A DNA stretch of 34,940 bases from Candidatus Omnitrophota bacterium (GCA_030681595.1 JAUXSB010000037.1:197708-232647); one strand, 5' to 3'. Numbered from the stretch's first letter, positions 25,543-34,791 are shown. Notes: generated by a model from the sequence alone, not told the origin. Numbers and translations are program-made.

Positions 25543-28500
25543 TAAACTTAGTTATAGATTCTTTTGCCGGCCCAAATTTTAACTCGGCGTCATCCAGTAT
25601 TGCGCGGATACAAGGTATGACTATTAGGGTAAGGCTGGTGGCAAATAAAAGGCCCCAGGCAAAGGTCAATGCCATAGGCTGTAAAAAGGGGTCTTTCCCG
25701 CCGATTCCGTAAGCAACGGTGCTCACACCTAAAATCGTAGTAACGCTTGTAAGCATAATCGGCCTAAGGCGCAGTTTAGCCGCCTCAATGATGGATTCAC
25801 GCCTGTCCTTGCCTTCACTTCTTAGACGGTTGATAAAATCCATAAGCACAATAGAGTCATTGACTATCACTCCGGTTAAGCCGATAAGCCCGAGGATGAC
25901 CAGAAAACCCATCGGTTCGTTATGCAATTTTAATGCAAAGACAACCCCGATTATAGAAAATGGTATTGAAAGCATAACTACAAACGGCTGGAGCAGAGAG
26001 TTGAATTGTGATGCCAAGATAATATAAATCATTACTGTCGCCAATAAAAAGGCGATCAAAAGGCTGCGCATAGATTTGGCGGCTTCTTCTGCTTCGCCTC
26101 CCCAGGCTAAGGTGTAACCGGGGTATCTTTGCGGAATATCTTTGAATTTCTGATATATCAGCCGGTTTGCCTTGGCAGAGGTGATATTTTTATTATCTAC
26201 TTCCGCTGACACATAGACAAAACGCCTGCCGTCAACATGACGCACGGTTTTAATCCCTTGAAGCTCTTCAATACGGGCGATTTCTTTTAAGGGGATTAGG
26301 TTGCCAAGACGGTTTGCGACAATAAGCTTATCTAAAATTTCAGGTGTACTGCGCTGTGCTTCGTTTAGGCGTAGCCTTACTTTTATTTCTTCTTCGGCCT
26401 TGACCGGTTTAATAGTCGTAGCTACCCAGCCTTCTAATGCCGCCCGTACTGTGCGGGCAACATCGTCTATACTAACGTATGCGCTGGCCGCCCTTTCTTC
26501 GTCTACGACGATGTGTAATTCGCGATTGCCCAAAATATAGCCGTCGGTTATATCTTGGACGCCTTTTAAAGTATTAAGATAATCTTTGATTTCGGAGACG
26601 ATTTTATTTATTGTTGTATAGTCATCGCCTTTTATTCTTAATTCAATAGGCTTTCCCGTGGGCGGCCCCTGTTTAAGCTCCCGGAAATACATCTTTTCAA
26701 ACCCTTCTATTTGGGAAAGCTTTGGGCGTAATCCTTCAATAATTTCTTTGGCGCTTTTTTTACGTTGTTGTTCGGGAGTTAAGTATACGGTTACCTGGGC
26801 AAGATGCGTACCTTGGCTGGACTCGGGATCATGCGCCCTTTCTTCTTTTAAAATACCTATCTGGGTATGATATGTGTCCATATATTCTCTGGGGATGGTT
26901 TCTACGAGTTTCTCCAGAGGCTTTATCAGCGCTTCTGTTTTTTCTAATGGGGTGCCGATTTTTCCCTCGGCCCTTATCATAAATTGCTCTACGCCGCGTG
27001 AGGAAAACAACACAAACGGCATAAACTTAACCGCGGTAACAATCGCGGCGATAAACAGCGCAAGCACGGCAAGAGATACTTTATACCTACTATTAATAGC
27101 TTTTTCCAGTAAACGCGAATATCTAAGCTGGGCTTTCTTAAACCAGCGGTCGGCTCTTTTCTCTTTTTCTTCTTGTTTTGGATGGGCAAAATCCGCCATA
27201 TGCGAAGGAAGCACTATAAACGACTCAATTATAGACCCGGTAAGAGCAAGGCATATTATTATCGGAACATCACGCATAAACCTGCCTAATAATCCGCTCA
27301 TAAATACAAGGGGCAAGAATGCCACAATGGTTGTAGCAACGGTGCTTAGAACCGGGACCATCACTTCTGCCGCCCCCTTTATTGCCGCCTCTTTAGGAGC
27401 CATACCTCTTTCTATATAGCGGTAGATATTTTCGCAGATGATGATGCCGTCGTCAACCAACATACCCAAAACAATGATTAAACCGAACATGGTAATCAGG
27501 TTAATGCTTAGCCCTAAAAGGTTCATGAGGGCGAAGGTTGTCAGGAGTGCGACGGGTATGCCCCAGGCAGTAAAAAATGCCGGCACGGCGTGCAAAAATA
27601 CGAATAAACAAACGCTGACCAATACAAAACCCAAAACACCGTTGGAATTTAAAACATTTAGCCGCCGCCTGATATAATAAGACATATCGTAAAAGGTTTT
27701 AACCTTAACGGGAGAATTCTTAAACTCGGCGGTTATCTTCTTAACCTGATCTACTATCTTTATGGTGTCGGCTTTCTCTCTCTTCACTACAACTAAAGAT
27801 ATGGAGCGGTAGCCTTCTGTCCTGTCAATGATATCCTGTTCTTCAAAAGTATCAGTTACTATTCCCGCATCTTTGATTTTAAGCTGAATACCCGCGTCAT
27901 TAGAACGGATTACGACGTTTTCCACCTCAACTTTCGCATGAAATTCGCCTTTTGTTTTGACGCTAAAGATGCTTTCGGGATCCTGAATTTTTCCGGCGGG
28001 AAGACCGATATTTCGCCTATAAAGCGCGCCCGCCACTTCATCGAAAGAAACATGCAGGCTTTTCATTTTATCTAAATCCAGCTCTACCCAGAATTCCCTG
28101 TCGCGGAACCCGCCCTTTTTTACCGAAGCAACGCCGTCAATATCTAAAAACCTGTCTTCCAGGCTTAGCGCAAATTCCTGAAGTTTAGATTCAGAAATAT
28201 CTCCGGTTACGGAAACAATGATTACAGGGAATTGCTTAGAAGTTATTTCCGTAACCAGCGTCTTTTCGCTATCTACGGGTAAATCAATCATCCGGTCAAC
28301 CGCGGTCTGGATATCATCTATAATTTTACGTTTATTTTTAGCGTCAGGGTCTATTTCCATTACAATAGTGGATAACCCTTCAATAGATATTGAACTCATT
28401 TCTTCTATATCGTCAACGGTTTTAAGCTCTTTCTCGAGAGGCGTGGTAACAAGGCGCTCCACTTCTTCAGGCATAGCGCCCCGGTAAGGAGTATTTACGG

Positions 28501-28639
28501 TTACTACGTCAAAAGATACTTCGGGGAATGCCTCTCTTTTTAATTGAGTAAGCGAGATAAGCCCGGCAATTACAATAAAGGCCGTAAGCAGATTTACCAG
28601 CAAGGGGTGGTTTACGGAAAATTCAGCAAGTTTTTTCAT
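25535..28639 (-). CDS. Efflux RND transporter permease
   Basis: 1034 aa; NHPLLVNLLTAFIVIAGLISL, ITMFGLIIVLGMLVDDGIIICENIYRYIERG, ASQFNSLLQPFVVMLSIPFSIIGV, GLTGVIVNDSIVLMDFIN. Confidence 0.97.
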   Translation of the reverse strand: MKKLAEFSVNHPLLVNLLTAFIVIAGLISLTQLKREAFPEVSFDVVTVNTPYRGAMPEEVERLVTTPLEKELKTVDDIEEMSSISIEGLSTIVMEIDPDAKNKRKIIDDIQTAVDRMIDLPVDSEKTLVTEITSKQFPVIIVSVTGDISESKLQEFALSLEDRFLDIDGVASVKKGGFRDREFWVELDLDKMKSLHVSFDEVAGALYRRNIGLPAGKIQDPESIFSVKTKGEFHAKVEVENVVIRSNDAGIQLKIKDAGIVTDTFEEQDIIDRTEGYRSISLVVVKREKADTIKIVDQVKKITAEFKNSPVKVKTFYDMSYYIRRRLNVLNSNGVLGFVLVSVCLFVFLHAVPAFFTAWGIPVALLTTFALMNLLGLSINLITMFGLIIVLGMLVDDGIIICENIYRYIERGMAPKEAAIKGAAEVMVPVLSTVATTIVAFLPLVFMSGLLGRFMRDVPIIICLALTGSIIESFIVLPSHMADFAHPKQEEKEKRADRWFKKAQLRYSRLLEKAINSRYKVSLAVLALFIAAIVTAVKFMPFVLFSSRGVEQFMIRAEGKIGTPLEKTEALIKPLEKLVETIPREYMDTYHTQIGILKEERAHDPESSQGTHLAQVTVYLTPEQQRKKSAKEIIEGLRPKLSQIEGFEKMYFRELKQGPPTGKPIELRIKGDDYTTINKIVSEIKDYLNTLKGVQDITDGYILGNRELHIVVDEERAASAYVSIDDVARTVRAALEGWVATTIKPVKAEEEIKVRLRLNEAQRSTPEILDKLIVANRLGNLIPLKEIARIEELQGIKTVRHVDGRRFVYVSAEVDNKNITSAKANRLIYQKFKDIPQRYPGYTLAWGGEAEEAAKSMRSLLIAFLLATVMIYIILASQFNSLLQPFVVMLSIPFSIIGVVFALKLHNEPMGFLVILGLIGLTGVIVNDSIVLMDFINRLRSEGKDRRESIIEAAKLRLRPIMLTSVTTILGVSTVAYGIGGKDPFLQPMALTFAWGLLFATSLTLIVIPCIRAILDDAELKFGPAKESITKFID

Positions 28640-28643
28640 GCTT

Positions 28644-30116
28644 TTAAAGTTTTTCTTTCCAGTATTTATTTAACAGCGTATTTTCTTTTAATTCCAAATC
28701 TATCTCTGCGGATTTAAGATTATAATCGGCATTGGCAAGGGCAAGCTGTGATGTAAGCAAGTCTTCCTGATACCGGATAAGCGTATCAGTATCCGAGCGG
28801 CCGCTATTAAACCTTGCCTCTTCGGCTGCAAGCTTTTTCTCATGCAGGCCTGCAATTTCTTGGCTATTTTTTTGCGCGTTAATACGGCTTAGAAATGTAT
28901 CAACACTGTCTTTTATATCCACGACAATTTTGCGCTCCACACTTTTTAATTTAAGGATCTGCCGCGCTTTCTCTAGTTTTGCCTTATTGAATTCGCTTTT
29001 AGCAAGGCTATTTTCTAAAGGCAGAGAAAAGCTCAATCCCGCGTAATATTCCGGATTATCTTCTTCGCTGATACCTTCTATTGCCTTTTTGTAATTCTGG
29101 TCCAGCCCATTGCGGGTAAAAGTAACTTCCAGGTTTAGCTCCGGCCAAAGGTTATTTTTCTTCATTACAAGCTCTATCTTTTTAGCTTCGGTTTCGTTTT
29201 TTTCTTTGAGGTAATCGCGGCGGGACATAAGCGCTTTTTTAAGCGCATCAACATAAACCGGCGCTAGGTTTGCCTGTTGCCCGAATTTATCCGAAGGGAT
29301 AATTTTTACCTCTTCGGGATCTAAATTAAGCTTATATAATAAATCATTCATTGCCGTCTTAAACACGTTTTCCGCTAGGAGAACGTCATTTTGGCGCTCT
29401 TTAACGTTTGCCTCAGACGCAAACACCTCAGGCGCTTCTATCAGCCCGATAGATTGCTTATTTTTATGCAAATTATACAGCTCCTCTGCTTTTTTGAGCA
29501 TAGCCTTCTGGATATCTAATTCCTTTTTCTTAAGTGCTAATTTCCAATACGCCTTTTGGGCTTCACTAAGGTATTGCTCTATTTTTTCCAAAGAAGTAAA
29601 GTCGGAATTTTCAATGTCTATTTTAGTAATTTTAACATTAGCGCGGTCAATTAAGCCGAAAAAGTTCTTGGCTATTTCCTGCTTTATACCTACTTTTGCC
29701 TTGGCATTATGCGCAGGATTAGCCGTGGTAAAGATAGAGTTAGTCCAGTTTCTTTCATCAGAAACCGTAGTGCTTAGAGTAGTTCCCGTGGGAAGCTTTT
29801 TGGACAAACCCAATTCATATTTATTGTTTAAGGATTTTGTGCCGGATAATGTAGAGGCCGGCTTCATCTGGTTATCGGTAACTTTAAGCGAACCCGAAAT
29901 AACAGTATCGTATATTGATTCTTCCTCAAGCAAATCATTTCTTTTTATATAGGCATCATACTTTACCAGCTGGATATCAAAATTATTTTTAAGGGCGAGC
30001 TCGGTCATTTCGTCTATAGACAAAGATACATCTTTTATGAGGTCTTGAGCGTAAGCGAGAGCGTAAATAGAAACAAGGATAACCAAATTTAATATTACGA
30101 AATTAGGCTTTTTCAT
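28644..30116 (-). CDS. TolC family outer membrane protein
   Basis: SIDEMTELALKNNFDIQLVKYDAYIKRNDLLEEESIYD; coiled-coil OEP repeats. Confidence 0.92.
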   Translation of the reverse strand: MKKPNFVILNLVILVSIYALAYAQDLIKDVSLSIDEMTELALKNNFDIQLVKYDAYIKRNDLLEEESIYDTVISGSLKVTDNQMKPASTLSGTKSLNNKYELGLSKKLPTGTTLSTTVSDERNWTNSIFTTANPAHNAKAKVGIKQEIAKNFFGLIDRANVKITKIDIENSDFTSLEKIEQYLSEAQKAYWKLALKKKELDIQKAMLKKAEELYNLHKNKQSIGLIEAPEVFASEANVKERQNDVLLAENVFKTAMNDLLYKLNLDPEEVKIIPSDKFGQQANLAPVYVDALKKALMSRRDYLKEKNETEAKKIELVMKKNNLWPELNLEVTFTRNGLDQNYKKAIEGISEEDNPEYYAGLSFSLPLENSLAKSEFNKAKLEKARQILKLKSVERKIVVDIKDSVDTFLSRINAQKNSQEIAGLHEKKLAAEEARFNSGRSDTDTLIRYQEDLLTSQLALANADYNLKSAEIDLELKENTLLNKYWKEKL

Positions 30117-30555
30117 TTCTTAGCGCATCTCCTACTTTTTTAAGTATATTAAGGTACTGCTCTCTTTCCTCGGCGCTTATCTTACCGAATGCTTTGATAA
30201 TCATGTTCTTACGCTGGCGGCTTATTTTTTTGACTATTTTTTTGCCTTTAGGCGTTATCTTAACGCGGATTATCCTTCGGTCTTTAGGGTCGCCGCGCCT
30301 TATAGAGTAGCCGTCGCGTATAAGCCGATCAACCACGCCTGTTGCCGCCGGGAGGCTAACGCACAGGCATTTGGCAATTGCACCCATAGTCGCATCGTTT
30401 TGGCAAGACAAAAAATTTAAAGTTATGTACTGTTGCAGAGTTATTTCGCCCTTATATAGTTCGTTAGGCTGCCTGCGATGAAACTCTTTTAACAGGTTAG
30501 GTAGGATATTGTTTAACTCATCGGCGAATTTAGAAAGCACTGTTTTGGCAGGCAT
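30103..30555 (-). CDS. MarR family transcriptional regulator
   Basis: LTLQQY-type wHTH, AATGVVDRLIRDGYSIRRGDPKDRRIIRVKITPKGKKIV; ATG at 30555 preferred because the 30570 ATG sits on the SD GGAGGT. Confidence 0.94.
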   Translation of the reverse strand: MPAKTVLSKFADELNNILPNLLKEFHRRQPNELYKGEITLQQYITLNFLSCQNDATMGAIAKCLCVSLPAATGVVDRLIRDGYSIRRGDPKDRRIIRVKITPKGKKIVKKISRQRKNMIIKAFGKISAEEREQYLNILKKVGDALRNEKA

Positions 30556-30572
30556 TTTACTTACCTCCATAA

Positions 30573-30609
30573 ATACTTAACTATATTAACTATTTTCTAT
30601 GTTAAGTAT
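30573..30609. promoter_or_regulatory. Likely MarR operator (inverted repeat)
   Basis: ATACTTAAC (30573-30581) / GTTAAGTAT (30601-30609), perfect 9-bp arms. Confidence 0.65.
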
Positions 30610-30673
30610 ATCACAAATTAACTTATAGAGCAAGATTTTTTAAACTATTTCTTGAATGGCACTGTTTGCTTTT

Positions 30674-31465
30674 TTAGGTCGATTGGGATATTCTGTAGCC
30701 GCGCGGAGTAATCATGTGCTTACTTTTTACATAAGTCTGGGAATTGCCGATGATAATTGTGGCAAGCATATCAATAAACTTAGAGGAAAGCATGTTTTTT
30801 AGTTTAATTATCTGGACTTTTTGGTTATCCCTATAGGCGTTTCTGACTATGCCTACCGGAGTATTAGGCGAGCGGTATTTCATCAGGATACGCCAAGCAT
30901 CCCTAAGTAGAGATATGCGCTTCTTGCTTTTTGGGTTATAAAGAGCAATTACAAAATCGCCTTTAGCGGCTAATTCTACCCTTTTCTTGATTAACTCTTT
31001 TTTGGTGAGCAGATCGCTTAAAGAAATGCTCGCGCAGTCATGCATAAGTGGCGCACCAAGGAGGCTTGCAACGCTTACTGCGGCAGGAATGCCGGGGATA
31101 ACTTCTATTTTTAGGGTGCCTGCGTCTTTTTCATCTAAAAGCTCCAATACCAATCCTGCCATGCCATAGACGCCGGAGTCGCCGCTTGAAATAACGCAAA
31201 CCTTCTTGCCTTTTTTTGCCTCTTCTATAGCGTGTTTAGCCCGCTTTACTTCTTCCGTCATTCCCGAAGAAATAATTTCTTTATTGTTTAATAAACCGTT
31301 AAGAAGCGCTATGTAGGTTTTATAGCCGGCAACGACACCAGATTCTTTTATTGCCTCTTTTGCCTTTTGAGTTAGCTGGTTTAAATTACCCGGGCCTATT
31401 CCAATTATACTTAATTTTCCTTGGCGAGCGCTACAGTAACGCCGTCTATTATCTGTTTTTGACAT
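30674..31465 (-). CDS. cobJ: Precorrin-3B / cobalt-precorrin-3B C17-methyltransferase
   Basis: LSIIGIGPGNLNQLTQKAKEAI, VISSGDSGVYGMAG, EVIPGIPAAVSVASLLGAPLMHD, IALYNPKSKKR. Confidence 0.95.
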   Translation of the reverse strand: MSKTDNRRRYCSARQGKLSIIGIGPGNLNQLTQKAKEAIKESGVVAGYKTYIALLNGLLNNKEIISSGMTEEVKRAKHAIEEAKKGKKVCVISSGDSGVYGMAGLVLELLDEKDAGTLKIEVIPGIPAAVSVASLLGAPLMHDCASISLSDLLTKKELIKKRVELAAKGDFVIALYNPKSKKRISLLRDAWRILMKYRSPNTPVGIVRNAYRDNQKVQIIKLKNMLSSKFIDMLATIIIGNSQTYVKSKHMITPRGYRISQST

Positions 31466-32142
31466 ATTAACCTTGCTTTTCTCCCTGCTAGTATTGCAAC
31501 CGGCTCACACACGCCGTCTAAGCCGATATTGCGCTTCACTACCTCTGATGAGGAAATGCTTTTAAAATTGACTATGTCTTCTTTTGGGATAAAAACTAGC
31601 GGCAGGCCTAGCTCAGCGCAGGCCTTTATTAGGCCGGTTTCATTCTTTTTTAAATCAACGGTCGCCGCTACGCGGATTTTATTTGAATCAATCGCGTTTT
31701 TTCTTAGAATAAAACGTATGGCGCTTTTAACTTTTTCCGCGCTTATGCCGCGACGGCAGCCGATACCTAAGATAATATTTTTACGCGCTTCTGTCCCGGT
31801 TGTAATCACCGGTTGTGCCCCTAAGTAACCGGCTGTTAGATACGCGAGGTTGTTCGCTCCTCCCTCATGGCCAGAAAGAACACTTATTACCGAGCGCCCG
31901 GCTGTATCTACGCAAATAACTGCCGGATCGCCAATCTTATTTTTAACAAACGGGCTAACTAAGCGTACCACGATACCTAACGCCGCGATAAAAATCAACC
32001 CGTCATATTCATCAAATATTTTTTTTATTTTTTGCGTTTCTCCCCCTTGCAGCCTAATAACCACGCAATTCTTAAAGTTTACCTTTAATTTATCTGCCAT
32101 CCTTTCCCCCGCCTTATTTATAGTCAAAACCGCTATCTTCAT
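31411..32142 (-). CDS. cbiG: Cobalt-precorrin-5A hydrolase-like protein
   Basis: GLIFIAALGIVVRLVSPFVKNKIGDPAVICVDTAGRSVISVLSGHEGGANNLA, ILGIGCRRGIS. Confidence 0.95.
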   Translation of the reverse strand: MKIAVLTINKAGERMADKLKVNFKNCVVIRLQGGETQKIKKIFDEYDGLIFIAALGIVVRLVSPFVKNKIGDPAVICVDTAGRSVISVLSGHEGGANNLAYLTAGYLGAQPVITTGTEARKNIILGIGCRRGISAEKVKSAIRFILRKNAIDSNKIRVAATVDLKKNETGLIKACAELGLPLVFIPKEDIVNFKSISSSEVVKRNIGLDGVCEPVAILAGRKARLICQKQIIDGVTVALAKEN

Positions 32143-32954
32143 CTTATTCGCCTTATCTTAACCTTTCGCACCCCCGGGGTGCGAAGATGGTTAGTTGCCT
32201 TTCGAAAGCTATGGGAAAAGGTTTTGTCGTATAAAACGCTTTTTTTAAAACCCTCTTTACTTAAAACTTCTCCTACGAAAATCAATGCTTGTTTTTTAAT
32301 CCCTGCTTTTTTAACTTTCGATGCTATGTCTGAAAGTGTGCCGCTGATTATTTTTTCATCAGGCCAGGAAGTCCGATAGATAATTGCCGCGGGAGTATTT
32401 TTGCTATAGCCGGAAAGTAATTTATTTACGATTTCTTCTATCCTGTCGATGCTTAAAAATATGATTAATGTCGCCCGAATTTTAGCCAATCTCTCCAAAT
32501 CTTCTTTTTTTGGCACTTTGGTTCGGCCGGAAATTCGGGTTAATATAACTGTCTGACTGACGTCTGGTAATGTAAGTTCTTGCTTTAAAGATGCCGCGGC
32601 GGCGCAAAAAGAACTGACCCCGGGGATAACTTCATAGCCAATGCCGTATTTTTGGCAGAAATCCATTTGTTCTTGTATAGCGCCATAGATTGAAGGGTCT
32701 CCTGTATGCAGGCGGGCTACAGTTTTATTGGCAACATACGCATCCTTTATAATCTTTGTAATTTGCTCAAGGTTCATTCTAGCGGAATTATAAATTTTTG
32801 CGCCGGATTTGACGAAGTTAAGCACTTTTTTATTTACCAACGAGCCCGCGTAGATAATGATGTCGGACTTTTCAATAATCTTTTTTGCTTTGATAGTCAA
32901 TAATTCCGGATCGCCGGGCCCCGCGCCAATGAAATATACTTTTGCTTTTTTCAT
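32139..32954 (-). CDS. cbiF: Precorrin-4 / cobalt-precorrin-4 C11-methyltransferase
   Basis: VYFIGAGPGDPELLTIKAKKII, RLHTGDPSIYGAIQEQM, VIPGVSSFCAAAASLKQELTLPDVSQTVILTR. Confidence 0.95.
   Translation of the reverse strand: MKKAKVYFIGAGPGDPELLTIKAKKIIEKSDIIIYAGSLVNKKVLNFVKSGAKIYNSARMNLEQITKIIKDAYVANKTVARLHTGDPSIYGAIQEQMDFCQKYGIGYEVIPGVSSFCAAAASLKQELTLPDVSQTVILTRISGRTKVPKKEDLERLAKIRATLIIFLSIDRIEEIVNKLLSGYSKNTPAAIIYRTSWPDEKIISGTLSDIASKVKKAGIKKQALIFVGEVLSKEGFKKSVLYDKTFSHSFRKATNHLRTPGVRKVKIRRIR
32165..32185. repeat. 10-bp palindrome with single central C, in the 3' end of cbiF
   Basis: TTCGCACCCC-C-GGGGTGCGAA. Confidence 0.85.
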
Positions 32955-32991
32955 TTATTTAATAAGTCTCATGCTTTCGAAAGTACCATAA

Positions 32992-33020
32992 CTAATGTAC
33001 ACCTCCGAGGTGTACATTAG
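32992..33020. repeat. 14-bp palindrome with single central C, overlapping the cbiL stop codon
   Basis: CTAATGTACACCTC-C-GAGGTGTACATTAG. Confidence 0.9.
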
Positions 33021-33778
33021 GTTTTCGTAATATTTTGGCGCCTAATAATCATTACTGAAAGATAACCCAATTTATCGTCTTTAAGCGACGAAACATCCTT
33101 TATAATCCGTTCATCCGGATGGCCGACGCGGCTGACTAATACGGAATTATCTATCAGGTTAAGTTTTTTGAGCAACTTAATTACTTTGCCTAGCTTTGCG
33201 CCGACCTTCATTAGAACAACCGTATCAAATTCCTTAAGAGTTTTCTCTATCACTGCCATATCCCTGCCGACCGGCAGAACCGCTAATTTTTCGTTCTGTT
33301 TTACCAGCGGTATCCCGGAAGCACAGCTTGCGGCGCAAAATGAGGTTATGCCGGGGATAGTTTCTGACTCTATGTTTGGATATTGCGCCTGCATGGCGTT
33401 AAGTAAATAAATATATGTGCTATAAACAAAAGGGTCGCCAATGGTTACAAAGGCGGCATCTCTTTCTTTTGCTATTGTTTGGGCAACTTTTTTTGCGGCT
33501 GCCTGCCATGATAAGTTTAGTTTTTGTTTGTCCTTAGTCATGGGAAAAACAAGCTCAATATATTTTTTCGGCTTTTTGATAACCCTATTTAATATCGACC
33601 GTGCGCAAGATGCCTCTCCGTCTCTTGCCTTAGGGACAAAGATGGTTTTAACGCTATCTAATATCTCTTTTGCCCTTAGAGTAAGCAGCTTTGGATCTCC
33701 CGGGCCGATACCAATGCCATACAATTTACCAATTGCGGATTGCAGATTGCGGATTGCGGAGTTACTACTTTTTTTCAT
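33017..33778 (-). CDS. cbiL: Precorrin-2 / cobalt-factor II C20-methyltransferase
   Basis: LYGIGIGPGDPKLLTLRAKEIL, FPMTKD, VTIGDPFVYSTYIYLL, TIPGITSFCAASCASGIPLVKQNEKLAVLP. Confidence 0.95.
   Translation of the reverse strand: MKKSSNSAIRNLQSAIGKLYGIGIGPGDPKLLTLRAKEILDSVKTIFVPKARDGEASCARSILNRVIKKPKKYIELVFPMTKDKQKLNLSWQAAAKKVAQTIAKERDAAFVTIGDPFVYSTYIYLLNAMQAQYPNIESETIPGITSFCAASCASGIPLVKQNEKLAVLPVGRDMAVIEKTLKEFDTVVLMKVGAKLGKVIKLLKKLNLIDNSVLVSRVGHPDERIIKDVSSLKDDKLGYLSVMIIRRQNITKT
33732..33759. repeat. Heptanucleotide tandem array ATTGCGG/ATTGCAG/ATTGCGG/ATTGCGG
   Basis: Four consecutive 7-mers read directly; lies in the 5' coding region of cbiL (NSAIRNLQSAIG). Confidence 0.92.
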
Positions 33779-34133
33779 TGTTATTTTTCTTTGCTGTATT
33801 TATAGAAGCTACTACAATAGCAGTAATTTCAGTTCCTTCGTTTAGTAAATGTTGGATTTGATTTTTTACTGTTATCCCGGATTCTATCAACAACTCCAGC
33901 CAGTATAAAGTTTCATCCGCTTCTTCTTCAACGATACCCATCTTGGATATGAAATCAGCCTTTGACCTAGCTCTGCATGCCGCGCGATAATTAGCCCCAA
34001 TAGATGTCCCTGAGCGCAATAGCTGTGCTGAGATTATATCTGCTATGCGATTTCTCGGAATAATTTTTACTAATTTAATTATTTCAATCGCAAATTGCTG
34101 TGTTCGTGTTTTTAAATCTTCTTTATTCTGCAT
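33765..34133 (-). CDS. Four-helix-bundle protein (S23/23S rRNA intervening-sequence family, bAvd-like)
   Basis: TQQFAIEIIKLVKIIP...IISAQLLRSGTSIGANYRAACRARSKADFISKMGIVEEEADETLYWLELLIESGI. Confidence 0.92.
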   Translation of the reverse strand: MQNKEDLKTRTQQFAIEIIKLVKIIPRNRIADIISAQLLRSGTSIGANYRAACRARSKADFISKMGIVEEEADETLYWLELLIESGITVKNQIQHLLNEGTEITAIVVASINTAKKNNNEKK

Positions 34134-34143
34134 TTTGGTATTA

Positions 34144-34791
34144 TTATTTTACGTTCCGCACTCTGCATTTGAATATTATCATTACGCATAATCCAAAATC
34201 TTTCATATTTGCTAATTTTACTAAATTTGTTTTAATAATCCGTTCATTTGGATAGCTTAAGTTTTCAAAAACAATCGCTGTTCTATTTTTTATTCCTTTA
34301 TCAAGCAGGTATCGCGCGACTTTTTGGGGAGGAAATTTATCGTCAAGAAATAAAAACAATTTCCGCGCAATTTTTGCCTCTTTTACCAAATTCTGCGGTT
34401 TTCTGCCATGAAAAGATATAATCTTTGCATCTTCCCAACTCTCACCCATTCTCGCAAAGGCAAGCTGCAAGGCGCTTATGCCCGGAATAACGCAATATTC
34501 ATCTTTTTTAAACGCCCGACTTATCCTGCCTAAAAAACTATATAATCCCGTATCGCCTGCAACCAAAACACTAATACGTTTTTTATCCCGGTTTTCTTTT
34601 ATGTAAGAAATAACCTGTCCGTAATTGCCATCCAAATATACCTTTTCTTTATCCAGATTTTTAAATAAAAACAATAGCCGCCTTGAACCAACCAGGCAGT
34701 CGGAATTTTTTATTATTTTTTTCGAAATAGGCAGCAAATATTCCTCTGCCCCCGGCCCTATTCCGATAACATAAATTTTATTTTTATTCAT
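34144..34791 (-). CDS. cbiE: Cobalt-precorrin-7 (C5)-methyltransferase
   Basis: KIYVIGIGPGAEEYLLPISKKIIKNSDCLVGSRRLL, VLVAGDTGLYSFLGRI, VIPGISALQLAFARMGESWEDAKIISFHGR. Confidence 0.94.
   Translation of the reverse strand: MNKNKIYVIGIGPGAEEYLLPISKKIIKNSDCLVGSRRLLFLFKNLDKEKVYLDGNYGQVISYIKENRDKKRISVLVAGDTGLYSFLGRISRAFKKDEYCVIPGISALQLAFARMGESWEDAKIISFHGRKPQNLVKEAKIARKLFLFLDDKFPPQKVARYLLDKGIKNRTAIVFENLSYPNERIIKTNLVKLANMKDFGLCVMIIFKCRVRNVK

Noticed and set aside
26989-27189. Lys/Arg-rich 66-aa minus ORF inside the RND gene
   Set aside because: Frame-shifted reading of RND coding sequence; composition is a by-product.
32992-33020. Intrinsic terminator after cbiL
   Set aside because: Very tight loop and no clear T tract on the minus strand; better described as a palindrome.
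33732-33759. Possible CRISPR or DGR template repeat
   Set aside because: Units are contiguous 7-mers with no spacers, and no Cas, RT or TR/VR pair is present in the window.
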